DNA of 64,000 nucleotides from JAWSVE01 sp033852115 (GTDB lineage Bacteria > Pseudomonadota > Gammaproteobacteria > Pseudomonadales > Cellvibrionaceae). The position numbers and the translations under genes were made by a program. The notes below the pieces were generated by a model. That model did no database searches, was not told the DNA's origin, and worked only from the letters and a program-made list of their open reading frames with translations. The stretch is from positions 310,001-374,000 of the forward strand of contig JAWSVE010000003.1 in NCBI GenBank assembly GCA_033852115.1. The letters run 5' to 3'. Below are positions 50,761-60,481 of this stretch, in pieces (the first letter of the stretch is position 1; every line of letters starts with the position of its first letter).

Positions 50761-51582
50761 TCACGAAACATCGCTATCCAAAAGGGCGCGCCCCAATGTC
50801 GGTACGTCGACCAAAACGCACATATGATTTTTTACAATACCGGCAAGCCATGGCTGCTGACTACGGTCTCGCCGCCACTTGACATCGTCAACTTGAATAC
50901 GAATCGGTTGATCAACGCTATTTACCGTTAACCCCCAATGCAATCTATCAATGGTCATAATGTAATCGGGTTTTTGAGCGGTTTCTTCGTGGTAGCGCTC
51001 CGGCATCACATATTGTGCGGTATTAATGACGTTAATTTTCCCCATAGGAGTGGGCTGTATGCCGACGAACCATGGCGCCTGACCGAACAAAGGGCTCAAT
51101 GCATCGGTGATCTCATATATCTGTCCCAAGGAGATTAAAGGCACCGCGAGTGTCATGCCATTCACCTTAAACAGTAAAATATCAAAAGCATCTTGCGCCC
51201 AAGATGGACGGCCGTTTTCGTGCCAATGGCTCGCTTCAAACTCAACCGCCTGAAAATTATCGTCGGTTAATGGCGAATTCAGATCTGTCTTTAGGTCTTG
51301 TTCGGAATGCTCAGGAGCTACAACATTCGGTTCTGCTTCAGCAATTGTTCGCTGTGTAACCGCGTCTCCCTCTGCGACAGGAACAACCTCTAAAATGGAG
51401 GGGCTTAGCATAACGGGAGAGCGCCGAACCGGCTCTAGTAATTCGGCACTAGCGCTAACATCGTTATTCTTCACAACAGGCTGTTCGCTTGGTGTGGTAC
51501 TAGTATGTTCGCGATTTAACAAATCGTTCAAATAGGCCAACATCAGTTTTTGGGACGATTGCTGTTCATTACGTAGTGACAT
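50761..51582 (-). CDS. parP: CheW-domain protein, ParP-like array-positioning protein
   Basis: 273 residues. The N-terminal 130 residues are low-complexity apart from an opening helix (KLMLAYLNDLLNREH). The C-terminal 140 are a CheW-like domain (FDILLFKVNGMTLAVPLISLGQIYEI...FVGIQPTPMGKINVINTAQYV). A gene of this form next to parC is ParP, which in Vibrio ties chemotaxis arrays to ParC at the cell pole and interacts with CheA. The assignment rests on architecture and neighbour. Confidence 0.82.
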   Translation of the reverse strand: MSLRNEQQSSQKLMLAYLNDLLNREHTSTTPSEQPVVKNNDVSASAELLEPVRRSPVMLSPSILEVVPVAEGDAVTQRTIAEAEPNVVAPEHSEQDLKTDLNSPLTDDNFQAVEFEASHWHENGRPSWAQDAFDILLFKVNGMTLAVPLISLGQIYEITDALSPLFGQAPWFVGIQPTPMGKINVINTAQYVMPERYHEETAQKPDYIMTIDRLHWGLTVNSVDQPIRIQVDDVKWRRDRSQQPWLAGIVKNHMCVLVDVPTLGRALLDSDVS

Positions 51583-51629
51583 TTTAAGCCTTCATTAAAC
51601 CCATAGTGCACTTGGCCAACATACGTGTA

Positions 51630-52424
51630 TTAGCTTGCATAGGATTGCATTTCCGTACTTTTCCCATCGCTGCTTAAATGCTCCAGCAATTGCCTGTAGC
51701 CGTTCATGGCAAAGCACTCGTCATTTAGGTTATGCGGCAATTCACCTGTCTCCATCGCATCGCGGAATTTGGTGTCCATATTGATTTGGCCATTCCATAC
51801 AAGATCGCCAAATGATTCGCGTAAGGACATTAAACTAGCGGTTGACGCATGTGTACGACGATCAAATAGCGTGGGAACGATAGTACATCGCGTGTCTTGA
51901 CGTTTGACATCCGTGAATAGCGACAACGTTTTCATCATTCGTTGCGTTCCCTGTAGTGCTAAAAATTCAGTTTGGACTGGAATAACAATATCGGTTGCTG
52001 CATTGATCGCATTGATCATCAACATCCCTAACATAGGCGGCCCGTCGATCACCGCAATATCCACACTACTCGTTAAACATTGAAGATTTTCAGCGACCAT
52101 TAAACCCATACCATCCGCCCCCTCCGGCTGCCGATCAATTGTTGCCAAGCTCGGGGACGACGGTAAAAAAAGCAATTTCTTTTGAGCTGTGTTAAAGCAA
52201 GCAGAACGTAACTCCCAGTGGCTAATGTCGCTGTTAAATAGCCCAAAGCTACTCTCCGTTAAGCCGTCAGTCTCTATACGGAAAAAGCTCGTCAATGAGC
52301 AGTGGGGATCTAGGTCAACCAGTAAAACGCGCTTGCCAGCGTTTGCCGCTAAACAAGCCAGACTCAAGGCGGTGGTAGTTTTTCCAACACCACCTTTTTG
52401 ATTAAGAACGGACCATGTGATCAT
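51630..52424 (-). CDS. parC: ParA-family ATPase, chemotaxis array positioning (ParC)
   Basis: 264 residues. Deviant Walker A KGGVGKTT at residues 10-17, LLVDLDPHCS as Walker A' and VIDGPPMLGML as Walker B. In Vibrio and Pseudomonas the ParA homologue in this exact position recruits CheW/CheA arrays to the pole. It is not the chromosome-partition ParA: there is no parB and it sits inside the chemotaxis operon. Confidence 0.9.
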   Translation of the reverse strand: MITWSVLNQKGGVGKTTTALSLACLAANAGKRVLLVDLDPHCSLTSFFRIETDGLTESSFGLFNSDISHWELRSACFNTAQKKLLFLPSSPSLATIDRQPEGADGMGLMVAENLQCLTSSVDIAVIDGPPMLGMLMINAINAATDIVIPVQTEFLALQGTQRMMKTLSLFTDVKRQDTRCTIVPTLFDRRTHASTASLMSLRESFGDLVWNGQINMDTKFRDAMETGELPHNLNDECFAMNGYRQLLEHLSSDGKSTEMQSYAS

Positions 52425-52488
52425 CTCAGGCCTTGAAATACTTATGAAGAAACATCAACGTGAAATTAAACCAATACCGTTGTCTTAC

Positions 52489-53574
52489 TTAGCGATCTTG
52501 TTCCACTGTACTTTCATTAGTGACTGGCTCAGCTGGAGGATTAACTCTTTGCAACTCAGGGTCACTACTAAACAATAGACCGCCATTCTCCAACGGTATA
52601 GGTTTTATCAGAGGTGCCACATCGGCACTATCGCGATCAGTTGCATTAGTCCCTTGACTATCTATGGTGTCCGCCTGGTTTGATATCTCTGCATCAATGG
52701 TTGACAGTCCATCTGTTGATACAGTGTCTAATTGATTCACAGCACCTCCAGAAAAATCTTGCAGTTGCTGACCGGAAATCGACGGCCGCTCATTCGTTTG
52801 ACGAGAGACCATCACGATAACGCGACGATTTTTGGCTCTACCCTGCTCTGATTCATTGTCGGCAATGGGTCTGTGCTCACCGTAACCAACAGCACTTAAT
52901 CGATCAGGAGAGACACCATTGTTCGCCAACAGCTTAACCACAGATGCCGCCCTAGCTGACGACAGCTCCCAGTTATTCTTAAAACGACGATTACTTATAG
53001 GGACGTTATCGGTAAAACCTTCTACTTGAACGGGGTTGTTAGTGTCAGACAACAGGGTAGCTATTTCTTCAAAGATCCCCTTAGCTTGCAAACTGGGATC
53101 GGCGCTAGCAGAGGGAAATAGAATACTCGATTTTAATTCGATCTCTAGCCACATCTCGTTGCCCGTCACTGACAATAAATTATCATCGATTAAATCCAAA
53201 AACCGCTCATTAAAATTATTGGATAGCTGAACCAAATCCGCTGTTTTAGATTGCTCTGCGGACTGTGTCGGCACTTCATTGGGGTCTACATCCCCAGTAT
53301 TGGTTTGATCTTCAGCTCCTTTACCATTTCGCTCTATGACAGAAGGATCGTTTGATAACGTAGGATCACCGACTTGTATCGGGTTGATAGCCGATGCCGG
53401 CACATCAAACGCTTTAATCAATTCACTGGAAAGCACTCTGTATTTGCCTTCATTCACGTGTGATATGGAGTACATCACAACGAAAAACGCAAACAACAAA
53501 GTGACGAAATCTGAATAGGAAACCAGCCACCGATCATGGTTTACATCTAAATCTACTGTCGGACGTCTTCGCAT
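52489..53574 (-). CDS. motD: Flagellar motor stator protein MotD
   Basis: 361 residues, MotB family. Short N-terminus then one membrane span (FVTLLFAFFVVMYSI), preceded by SYSD, whose Asp (WLVSYSDFVT) is the proton/sodium-channel aspartate. Residues about 150-270 are the OmpA-like peptidoglycan-binding domain (VEGFTDNVPIS, NNWELSSARAASVV, GYGEHRPIADN). The C-terminal 90 residues are a disordered tail. Pairs with motC. Confidence 0.93.
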   Translation of the reverse strand: MRRRPTVDLDVNHDRWLVSYSDFVTLLFAFFVVMYSISHVNEGKYRVLSSELIKAFDVPASAINPIQVGDPTLSNDPSVIERNGKGAEDQTNTGDVDPNEVPTQSAEQSKTADLVQLSNNFNERFLDLIDDNLLSVTGNEMWLEIELKSSILFPSASADPSLQAKGIFEEIATLLSDTNNPVQVEGFTDNVPISNRRFKNNWELSSARAASVVKLLANNGVSPDRLSAVGYGEHRPIADNESEQGRAKNRRVIVMVSRQTNERPSISGQQLQDFSGGAVNQLDTVSTDGLSTIDAEISNQADTIDSQGTNATDRDSADVAPLIKPIPLENGGLLFSSDPELQRVNPPAEPVTNESTVEQDR

Positions 53575-53653
53575 ATTAGTTTCGTTTCACAAAACGTTGG
53601 TACTCCAACGGATGCATGCTCTTTTGAATGGATTCTATTGGACTTATGCTAAA

Positions 53654-54397
53654 TCAAGGGTGAAGATAGCCGTCAAGCTTGACCTCAATTGCTTTTGGAT
53701 TTTCACCTTCCGCGATAGAAATAATCCCCTCAATCATCAGCTCGCGAAATTGCGATTGCTGGTGGATACACTGCTTCAGCTTGTTAGCTATTGGGATCAA
53801 CAATAGGTTAGCGAAACCAACACCGTAAATAGTAGCGACGAAAGCAATGGCTATCCCTGGTCCGAGCTCATTCGGATCTGCGAGGTTACGCATTACATGG
53901 ATAAGACCTATAACCGCGCCGATAATCCCTATTGTCGGGGAATAACCTCCCATACTTTCGTAAAACTTGATGGCATCCTGGTCGCGCTGTTCACTCACAA
54001 ACAAATCTGTTTCGAGCACACGCCGAATAGCATCTGGTTCACTGCCATCCACTAACAGTTGAAGGCCTTTCCGAGCGAAGCTGTCCCGTTCGGTTTCAGC
54101 CATCTGCTCCAAACCCAGCAGACCTTCTTTGCGTGCCGAGTTCGACCACTTGACGACTCGCTTAATGCCGTCAGCAAACATCTGTTTAGGGGGCACAGCC
54201 ACCCAAGGAAGCATCTGTACAGCTCGCTGCAATGATTGTTGAGGGGTCTGCAGCATGGCTGCGCCCAATGTCCCACCGAATACGATAATCGCCGCCGGGC
54301 CATTGATAAGCGATTGCCATGAGCCACCCTCGAGAAAATTACCTCCCAAGAGCGCCCCAAATCCAATGAGCACACCAATTAGGCTCAAGATATCCAT
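53654..54397 (-). CDS. motC: Flagellar motor stator protein MotC
   Basis: 247 residues from the ATG at 54397 (MDILSLIGVLIG), with AAGGAAAA upstream; the frame is open 37 codons further but that part is unlike the family. MotA-type protein with four membrane spans; VVKWSNSARKEGLLGLE is the cytoplasmic loop, and GYSPTIGIIGAVIGLIHVM with GPGIAIAFVATIYGVGFAN are the last two spans. Together with MotD forms an ion-driven stator. No motA/motB pair is in the window. Confidence 0.94.
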   Translation of the reverse strand: MDILSLIGVLIGFGALLGGNFLEGGSWQSLINGPAAIIVFGGTLGAAMLQTPQQSLQRAVQMLPWVAVPPKQMFADGIKRVVKWSNSARKEGLLGLEQMAETERDSFARKGLQLLVDGSEPDAIRRVLETDLFVSEQRDQDAIKFYESMGGYSPTIGIIGAVIGLIHVMRNLADPNELGPGIAIAFVATIYGVGFANLLLIPIANKLKQCIHQQSQFRELMIEGIISIAEGENPKAIEVKLDGYLHP

Positions 54398-54682
54398 AGT
54401 GACAATTTTCCTTGCACGTATTTTCCTTAGTGCGGTTAATGCAAATTGCAGACCCGCATGGCCCATTTGAAATATTTCAGCGCGTAAAACACATCTCAAA
54501 ATGCTCAAATGCAGTAAAAACTGGTATTTATTGGAGGATTGCTTGGGTTTGAAGCGATTTTGCTTATGCTAAGACACCGATTGCCGCTGCGAGCCTACAA
54601 CTAAATAATCGTCGCCCAAGCAACAAAAGGAAGGTAGATGAGAGGAACGTCAAAAAATAGACGGGAAGAAATTAATAGAGCG

Positions 54683-55744
54683 TTAACGAAACGCCTGGGC
54701 GAGCTTCGGACCAATCTCCGATAGGCTGATCACAGAATCAGTTAAATTAGCCTTGGCAACAGCCATCGGCATACCGTAGATAATGCAGCTCGCTTCGTCC
54801 TGAGACCAAACGATGGCGCCTTTTCCTTTGAGCAGTCTCGCACCTTCACAACCATCGGCACCCATTCCAGTTAAGATAATCGCAAGCGTTTTTGCACCGC
54901 TGCTATTCGCCGCAGAACCGAAGGTTATATCGACGCTGGGTCGATAATTCACTCGCTCATCACCCGGCAATACCTTTACACTGCCGCGCTGTTGCGCATC
55001 GATCATTAGTTGCTTACCACCTGGAGCCAATAAAACAGCACCAGGTGATAAACGATCACCATCTTCCGCTTCCTTAACACTAACCTGACATTGCTTGTCC
55101 AAGCGTTCAGCAAACGCTTTGGTAAAATTCTCAGGCATGTGCTGAACCACGATAATCGGCACGGGGAAATTACTTGGCAGTTTCGTCAATACATCGGTTA
55201 CCGCGACGGGCCCACCGGTTGATGCACCGATGACAACGATATCGACTTTATTCCTAAGATTTGACGCTACAGCCGCTCGTGGTGGTGATTTCACTTCACT
55301 AGACGAGGAATCATTTTTCGGCGCTGGTATCGATCGACTAACTCGCTGATTCTTAACAATATCAAGCAAACGCTGATGTAAACGCTTTTTTAGCGCAGCG
55401 GAGTTTCTTGAAACTTCACCAAAATCCTTAGTAATAAAATCAACAGCACCTGCTGCTAACGCATCAAGGGTGATGCGAGCGCCTTCGAAAGTCATTGAAG
55501 AAAACATCAAAATAGGTACAGGTCGCTTGGCCATGATTTCTTTGACTGCAACGACGCCGTTCAATACCGGCATTTCGTAGTCCATCGTAATTAAATCTGG
55601 CTTCAAACTATCGGCTTTATCAATTGCCTCACGCCCATTGGCGGCTATACCCACCACCTCCAATTCTGGGTGCTCATTGATAATTTCTTTTAAGCGATTT
55701 TGAAAAAAGTTCGAATCGTCAACAACAAGGACTTTATAAGGCAT
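54683..55744 (-). CDS. cheB: Chemotaxis response regulator / protein-glutamate methylesterase CheB
   Basis: 353 residues. The N-terminal receiver has VVDDSNFFQNRL and the phospho-acceptor Asp55 (ITMDYEMPVLNG). After a linker comes the methylesterase domain with the catalytic Ser in GASTGGP, His in VQHMPENFT and Asp in GMGADGCEG. Removes methyl groups from chemoreceptors when phosphorylated by CheA. A 285-base gap, presumably a promoter, separates it from motC. Confidence 0.96.
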   Translation of the reverse strand: MPYKVLVVDDSNFFQNRLKEIINEHPELEVVGIAANGREAIDKADSLKPDLITMDYEMPVLNGVVAVKEIMAKRPVPILMFSSMTFEGARITLDALAAGAVDFITKDFGEVSRNSAALKKRLHQRLLDIVKNQRVSRSIPAPKNDSSSSEVKSPPRAAVASNLRNKVDIVVIGASTGGPVAVTDVLTKLPSNFPVPIIVVQHMPENFTKAFAERLDKQCQVSVKEAEDGDRLSPGAVLLAPGGKQLMIDAQQRGSVKVLPGDERVNYRPSVDITFGSAANSSGAKTLAIILTGMGADGCEGARLLKGKGAIVWSQDEASCIIYGMPMAVAKANLTDSVISLSEIGPKLAQAFR

Positions 55745-55894
55745 GTTGACTCTCCATCAAATCGAAGAACATGCCGCGTATTGTTTTTATGGTAGTTAGA
55801 TCTATTTCAACCAGCACGTCGCATGCCCTACGCTTCGTCCAAGATACATTAACAATGCGATATGGTGACATTACCTTCCCAATGTGGCCGGCTT

Positions 55895-58333
55895 CTATAA
55901 ACCAGATTGTGCGTAACGTTTTAACATACTTGGCACATCCAAAATAAGTGCAATTGTGCCATCTCCTGTGATTGTCGCTCCCGCCATACCCGGAGTGCCA
56001 TGAAGCATTTTGCCAAGTGGTTTGATAACGACCTCTTCTTGGCCTATCAATTGGTCAACGACAAAACCTACTCGTTGGGTTCCAACTGAGACAATAACAA
56101 CATGCGCTGATTTGGGATCCGGCTGTGTACTGTGTTTATGCACTAGCCAGCGTTTGAGATGAAAAATCGGAATCGCACGATCGCGAATTGTGACGCACTC
56201 TTGTCCATCAACAATATTTGCTTTGGTTAAATCCATATGGAATATCTCATTCACACTCACCAGCGGAAGCGCAAACGTTTGTTCAGACAGCATAATCATT
56301 AAGGTTGGCATAATTGCCAGCGTGAGTGGCACCTTGATAATGATCCGGCTTCCTTCACCTTTTTTCGAGGTGATTTCAATGGAACCATTCAACTGTGTGA
56401 TCTTTGTTTTCACCACATCCATCCCGACGCCACGTCCCGAAACATCAGAAATTTCTGTTTTAGTTGAAAATCCAGGAGCGAAAATCAGGTCAAAAGCTTC
56501 CGAATCACTCAAGCGAGCAACGGTATCTTCATCATAAATACCTTTTTCAACCGCTTTCTGGCGTAACGCATCGGGGTCCATACCGGCCCCGTCATCCGTT
56601 ATCGACAAGAGGATATGGTCACCCTCTTGTTCCGCTGCAAGGACAACTTTTCCTACGCGACTTTTTCCAGATTCTTCTCTTATCGCAGGTGCTTCAATAC
56701 CGTGATCGACCGCATTACGCACTAAGTGAACCAACGGATCCGCAAGCGCCTCAACCAAGTTTTTATCTAAGTCAGTATCCTCGCCTTGCAGCTCAAGATT
56801 AATCTCTTTTTTCAGGTTACGAGCCAAATCTCGAACCACGCGAGGAAAACGGCCGAAGACTTTCTTGATCGGTTGCATCCGCGTTTTCATAACTGATGAT
56901 TGCAAATCTGCTGTCACCACATCTAGGTTGGCTACCGCTTTCGATAATGCTTCATCGGTACTATCGACCCCTAATCGAACCAAACGGTTTCGAACCAGCA
57001 CTAGCTCGCCTACCATATTCATGATGTCGTCTAAGCGCTGGGTATCGACGCGTACCGTCGTTTCAGTTGCGGCAATGTTTGCTTGGGGTGAATCTTTTGG
57101 CTTTAATGCCGCAGCGGGCTTAGCGGCTGCACTTGGAGCAGGTTTTGCGGCGCTTGCAGCACTAGGTTTAGCCTCGGGTTTCTTGGGTTCTGGCTTTTTA
57201 GCTGCGGGTGATTCGGATTTCGGGGCAGACGCCGGAGGCTCTTGCGCTTTGCCGGAAGGCGCTGATGTCGCCTTTTCAGACGAGGGCTTGCTTGCACCAG
57301 TTTCCGTCTTGCCGCTTGCACTTGGCTGTTGTCCTTTGCCGTGCAACTGGTCGAGAAGCGCTTCAAATTCGTCTTCAGTGATTAATTCATCGCTGCCACC
57401 TGAACCCGCAGTAGTCGACGGAGCCGGAGACTCAGCTTTGCTTTCAGTAGCAGGCGCAGGTGTCGACGAGGCATCAGGTTTTGGCGCATTTCCTTTACCA
57501 TGAAGCTGATCTAATAAAGCTTCGAATTCGTCTTCCGTAATTTCATCGCTGCCGGTTGAACTGCCAGCGGTGGGTGCAGCCGGAGAAGCGGCTTCTTCTG
57601 CGGGGGTGCTCGAGTTTGCTGCTGTATCTTCAACACCAGGGCCTTTGCCTTTACCGTGCAATTGATCTAGCAATGCATCAAATTCGTCTTCCGTAATTTC
57701 ATCGCTTGACGAACTCGTCGCCATAGACTCAGCGGGCGTCTCGACGGCGGATGTCTCTGTGGGCTTGTCTAGGTCAGTGTTTTTGGGGTCGATTGCATCG
57801 AGAAGATCTTCAAATTCTTCATCAGTGATTTCATCGTCAGCTACACCGCTAGGCTCTGATGTAGCTGACGCCGCTCCAGCGACTGGCGTAGATTCTGGTT
57901 CACTGTCACTTGTTTCTGCGGCCTCAACAGACTCGCCTATATCTTCACAATTAACCAAACGTTCTAGTGACGCAATGAGGTCCGGCGACGCTGCTTCTGG
58001 CTTTTCAAATTGCTGTATTTGTTGAAATTGGGCATTAATGGCATCCAGTGCACTAAGCACCACATCCATTAATTCTGGCGTTACGCTGCGCTTACCATTA
58101 CGTAGAATATCGAAAAGGTTTTCTGTCACATGGCAGCATTCGACCATGGGATCTAGCTGCAAGAAGCCTGCTCCGCCTTTGACAGTATGAAAGCCGCGAA
58201 AAATGGCATTCAGTAAGTCTCTATCGTCAGGGCTCTGCTCTAACTCAACCAACTGTTCCGACAACTGTTCAAGAATCTCTCCGGCTTCTACTAGGAAGTC
58301 CTGAAGGATATCTTCGTCATCTCCGAAACCCAT
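55895..58333 (-). CDS. cheA: Chemotaxis histidine kinase CheA with repeated linker motif
   Basis: 812 residues. The HPt domain (1 to about 110) has His49 in FHTVKGGAGF. Residues 110-440 are a long acidic/Pro-Ala linker with four copies of a short motif E-I/L-T-x-D/E-E-F-x-x-L-L-D (near 168, 212, 264 and 317), three continuing into QLHGKG. The dimerisation helices (about 450-510; LDDIMNMVGELVLVRNRL), HATPase (LVRNAVDHGIEAP, DDGAGMD, GRGVGMDVV) and CheW-like regulatory domain follow. A standard P2 CheY-docking domain is not recognisable. Start ATG after AAGGAGCGG. Confidence 0.95.
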   Translation of the reverse strand: MGFGDDEDILQDFLVEAGEILEQLSEQLVELEQSPDDRDLLNAIFRGFHTVKGGAGFLQLDPMVECCHVTENLFDILRNGKRSVTPELMDVVLSALDAINAQFQQIQQFEKPEAASPDLIASLERLVNCEDIGESVEAAETSDSEPESTPVAGAASATSEPSGVADDEITDEEFEDLLDAIDPKNTDLDKPTETSAVETPAESMATSSSSDEITEDEFDALLDQLHGKGKGPGVEDTAANSSTPAEEAASPAAPTAGSSTGSDEITEDEFEALLDQLHGKGNAPKPDASSTPAPATESKAESPAPSTTAGSGGSDELITEDEFEALLDQLHGKGQQPSASGKTETGASKPSSEKATSAPSGKAQEPPASAPKSESPAAKKPEPKKPEAKPSAASAAKPAPSAAAKPAAALKPKDSPQANIAATETTVRVDTQRLDDIMNMVGELVLVRNRLVRLGVDSTDEALSKAVANLDVVTADLQSSVMKTRMQPIKKVFGRFPRVVRDLARNLKKEINLELQGEDTDLDKNLVEALADPLVHLVRNAVDHGIEAPAIREESGKSRVGKVVLAAEQEGDHILLSITDDGAGMDPDALRQKAVEKGIYDEDTVARLSDSEAFDLIFAPGFSTKTEISDVSGRGVGMDVVKTKITQLNGSIEITSKKGEGSRIIIKVPLTLAIMPTLMIMLSEQTFALPLVSVNEIFHMDLTKANIVDGQECVTIRDRAIPIFHLKRWLVHKHSTQPDPKSAHVVIVSVGTQRVGFVVDQLIGQEEVVIKPLGKMLHGTPGMAGATITGDGTIALILDVPSMLKRYAQSGL

Positions 58334-58343
58334 TTACCGCTCC

Positions 58344-59138
58344 TTAGAAACCCAAGCTGGACAATAGATCGTCCACTTCATCTTGGCCTTTAACAACATC
58401 GTCCCGCTTTTCAGCATGTATTTGCGGGCCTTCACCTTTGCTATCAATCGCTCTGACTTCATCGCCCTTAACTTCATTGGTCACCAGCCCGGTAACTTGT
58501 TCTACCTGACTGGCAACACGGACTAGTTTGACCAGCTCATTTTCGACATCATGAACCAGTGTAATGACACGTTTTAATACTTGCCCGGTAAGGTCCTGAA
58601 ACCCTTGCTCTAACACTATCGACTGCATATTTTCATTCAATTGAGTAGTGCCATCACACATCTGTTGTAAGAACTCATCCATACGTTGGTACAACCCGGC
58701 AAATTCTTCTTTGCTCATTTCTCGCCGACGTAAACGCAGCCAATCATCACGCAGACTATTTGCCTCTTGCCCTAAATTCATAGCAATAGGTGCAGAAGCT
58801 TCGACCATATCCATGGTCTTGTCGGCTGCTTGCTGAGTTAGGTTAATGACGTAATTGAGACGATCAGTTGCATCGTGTATTTCGGAGCTTTCAATATTGG
58901 GAGGTTCAGAGCTTAGATCGCCGTCAACATGGAAATTGACAATGGCGTCATGTAAGCCTCGTGTAAGCTTACCGACGGAACTGAATATGTGCTTGTCCCT
59001 TGCCTCGATCATATTGCATATCAAAGTAGAGGCATCCTGGAAACTATCGTTTTCTAGCTTATCGATTAATAGCTTTGCGCAGTCCTGAAGCTCCGATATA
59101 AAGGTAGGATTGTTCTTTAATTCGTAATGATTATCCAT
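58344..59138 (-). CDS. cheZ: CheY-phosphate phosphatase CheZ
   Basis: 264 residues, mostly helical. Dephosphorylates CheY-P. The active-site helix is visible as EQGFQDLTGQVLKRVI, whose QDLTGQ supplies the catalytic Gln. The C-terminus VDDLLSSLGF is the CheY-binding tail. Ten bases upstream of cheA, 25 downstream of cheY. Confidence 0.95.
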   Translation of the reverse strand: MDNHYELKNNPTFISELQDCAKLLIDKLENDSFQDASTLICNMIEARDKHIFSSVGKLTRGLHDAIVNFHVDGDLSSEPPNIESSEIHDATDRLNYVINLTQQAADKTMDMVEASAPIAMNLGQEANSLRDDWLRLRRREMSKEEFAGLYQRMDEFLQQMCDGTTQLNENMQSIVLEQGFQDLTGQVLKRVITLVHDVENELVKLVRVASQVEQVTGLVTNEVKGDEVRAIDSKGEGPQIHAEKRDDVVKGQDEVDDLLSSLGF

Positions 59139-59163
59139 GCCCGAAGAATTCCCAAATTAGCGA

Positions 59164-59538
59164 CTAGCTATCAACTCGCTCAAAGATTTTGTCTATTTTT
59201 TCTTTGAGAACTTGTGCGGTGAATGGCTTGACCACATAACCATTGACGCCCGCCTGTGCAGCTTCAATAATTTGGTCGCGTTTTGCCTCTGCAGTAACCA
59301 TTAAGGTCGGCAACGACGCCAGGCTTTCATCAGCTCTAATTTCTTTTAAGAGCTCTATACCTGTCATACCCGGCATATTCCAATCCGTCACGAGAAAGTC
59401 AAAATCACCTGACTTCAGCATAGGCAGTGCTGTACTGCCATCATCAGCCTCATGTGTATTGGTAAAACCTAGGTCTCTCAATAAATTTTTAATAATCCGC
59501 CGCATTGTTGAAAAGTCATCAACAATTAGGATTTTCAT
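59164..59538 (-). CDS. cheY: Chemotaxis response regulator CheY
   Basis: 124 residues from the ATG at 59538 (MKILIVDDFSTMRR), the family length. Phospho-acceptor Asp52 (VTDWNMPG), Thr82 and Lys104 (YVVKPF) are all present. The start is uncertain: a good GGAGG lies 17 bases upstream, too far for this ATG, but five bases before an in-frame TTG at 59550, and an ATG at 59562 follows GGGGA. The extra residues would be a short N-terminal extension. Controls switching of the flagellar motor. Confidence 0.93.
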   Translation of the reverse strand: MKILIVDDFSTMRRIIKNLLRDLGFTNTHEADDGSTALPMLKSGDFDFLVTDWNMPGMTGIELLKEIRADESLASLPTLMVTAEAKRDQIIEAAQAGVNGYVVKPFTAQVLKEKIDKIFERVDS

Positions 59539-59723
59539 GCCCTTGTCCAAAGCAACCTCCATCAATTCCCCACGAAGGGGTCCCATCTAATTAATAGTCT
59601 AGTAGCTGATTTACGGGTATCCAGTTTTTAACAAGGAATTGTTCTCGGCTTGGTTATAAATATTCGTAATGATGTAAATTTGGAGATTCTTTATCCAAAT
59701 TCACCAGTCGAGGTAGATTTAAA

Positions 59724-60470
59724 TCAGTTGGCTGACTGCCAGTCTGTTAGGCGGGAACGGAGCCGTAGCGCGGCTTGGCTGTGAATTTGGCTTACCCTCG
59801 ATTCACTGACCCCAATGATCTGTCCAATTTCTTTGAGGTTTAGCTCTTCATCATAGTAAAGCGCTAACACCAGGCGCTCTCTTTCGGGTAACTGACCGAT
59901 CGCTTCCGCGAGCGACCGTTTAAGTGCCTCCTGCTGAATGCCTTCGTCTGGGTTTACTAACGGCTGGCTCGGCGTATTCTCTTCGAGAGAGACGCCGTCT
60001 TCGTTATATGCTTCATCAAAGCTGTATAGACGACTTGATACCGAGTCGTGCAGGATAGAATGATATTCCTCCAGTTCCATCCCCAACTCTTCCGCCACTT
60101 CCTGATCCGTCGCGTCGCGCCCCGTACGTGCTTCTACGGCATTAATAGCATCGCTAATCTTACGACTATTACGGTGCACACTCCGCGGGACCCAGTCACC
60201 TCGACGCATCTCATCGACGATTGCACCGCGAATACGAATGCCCGCATAGGTTTCAAAACTCGCACCTTTACTGGCATCGTATTTTTTCGATGCTTCAAGC
60301 AAGCCAATCATGCCCGCCTGGATAAGGTCTTCGACCTGAACACAAGGAGGCATACGCATCATCATATGGTGGGCTATCCGCTTCACTAGGGGCGCATAGT
60401 CCTCCACGTTGACACTTACTTGATTAGTTGGGGCTTTGTCATACGTCGACAAACCGTAGTTTCCTACCAT
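59724..60470 (-). CDS. fliA: Flagellar sigma factor 28 (FliA)
   Basis: 248 residues. Region 2 (YAPLVKRIAHHMMMRMPPCV, EDLIQAGMIGLLEASKKYD, FETYAGIRIRGAIVDEMRR) and region 4 (LPERERLVLALYYDEELNLKE) with the HTH GVSESRVSQIHSQA are typical of class-III flagellar sigma factors. Eleven bases from fleN. No FlgM is in the window. Confidence 0.97.
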   Translation of the reverse strand: MVGNYGLSTYDKAPTNQVSVNVEDYAPLVKRIAHHMMMRMPPCVQVEDLIQAGMIGLLEASKKYDASKGASFETYAGIRIRGAIVDEMRRGDWVPRSVHRNSRKISDAINAVEARTGRDATDQEVAEELGMELEEYHSILHDSVSSRLYSFDEAYNEDGVSLEENTPSQPLVNPDEGIQQEALKRSLAEAIGQLPERERLVLALYYDEELNLKEIGQIIGVSESRVSQIHSQAALRLRSRLTDWQSAN

Positions 60471-60481
60471 TGTTTGGGAAC

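Noticed and set aside
54638..54724. Plus-strand 28-codon ORF with a good AAGGAAGG ribosome site in the cheB-motC gap
   Set aside because: Very short, basic, and mostly antisense to the cheB 3' end; the purine-rich stretch probably arises by chance. Conservation in relatives would change this view.
56865..57503. Plus-strand 212-codon frame opposite cheA
   Set aside because: It is the complement of the repetitive Pro/Ala/Glu-rich cheA linker; the length comes from low-complexity, stop-poor sequence.
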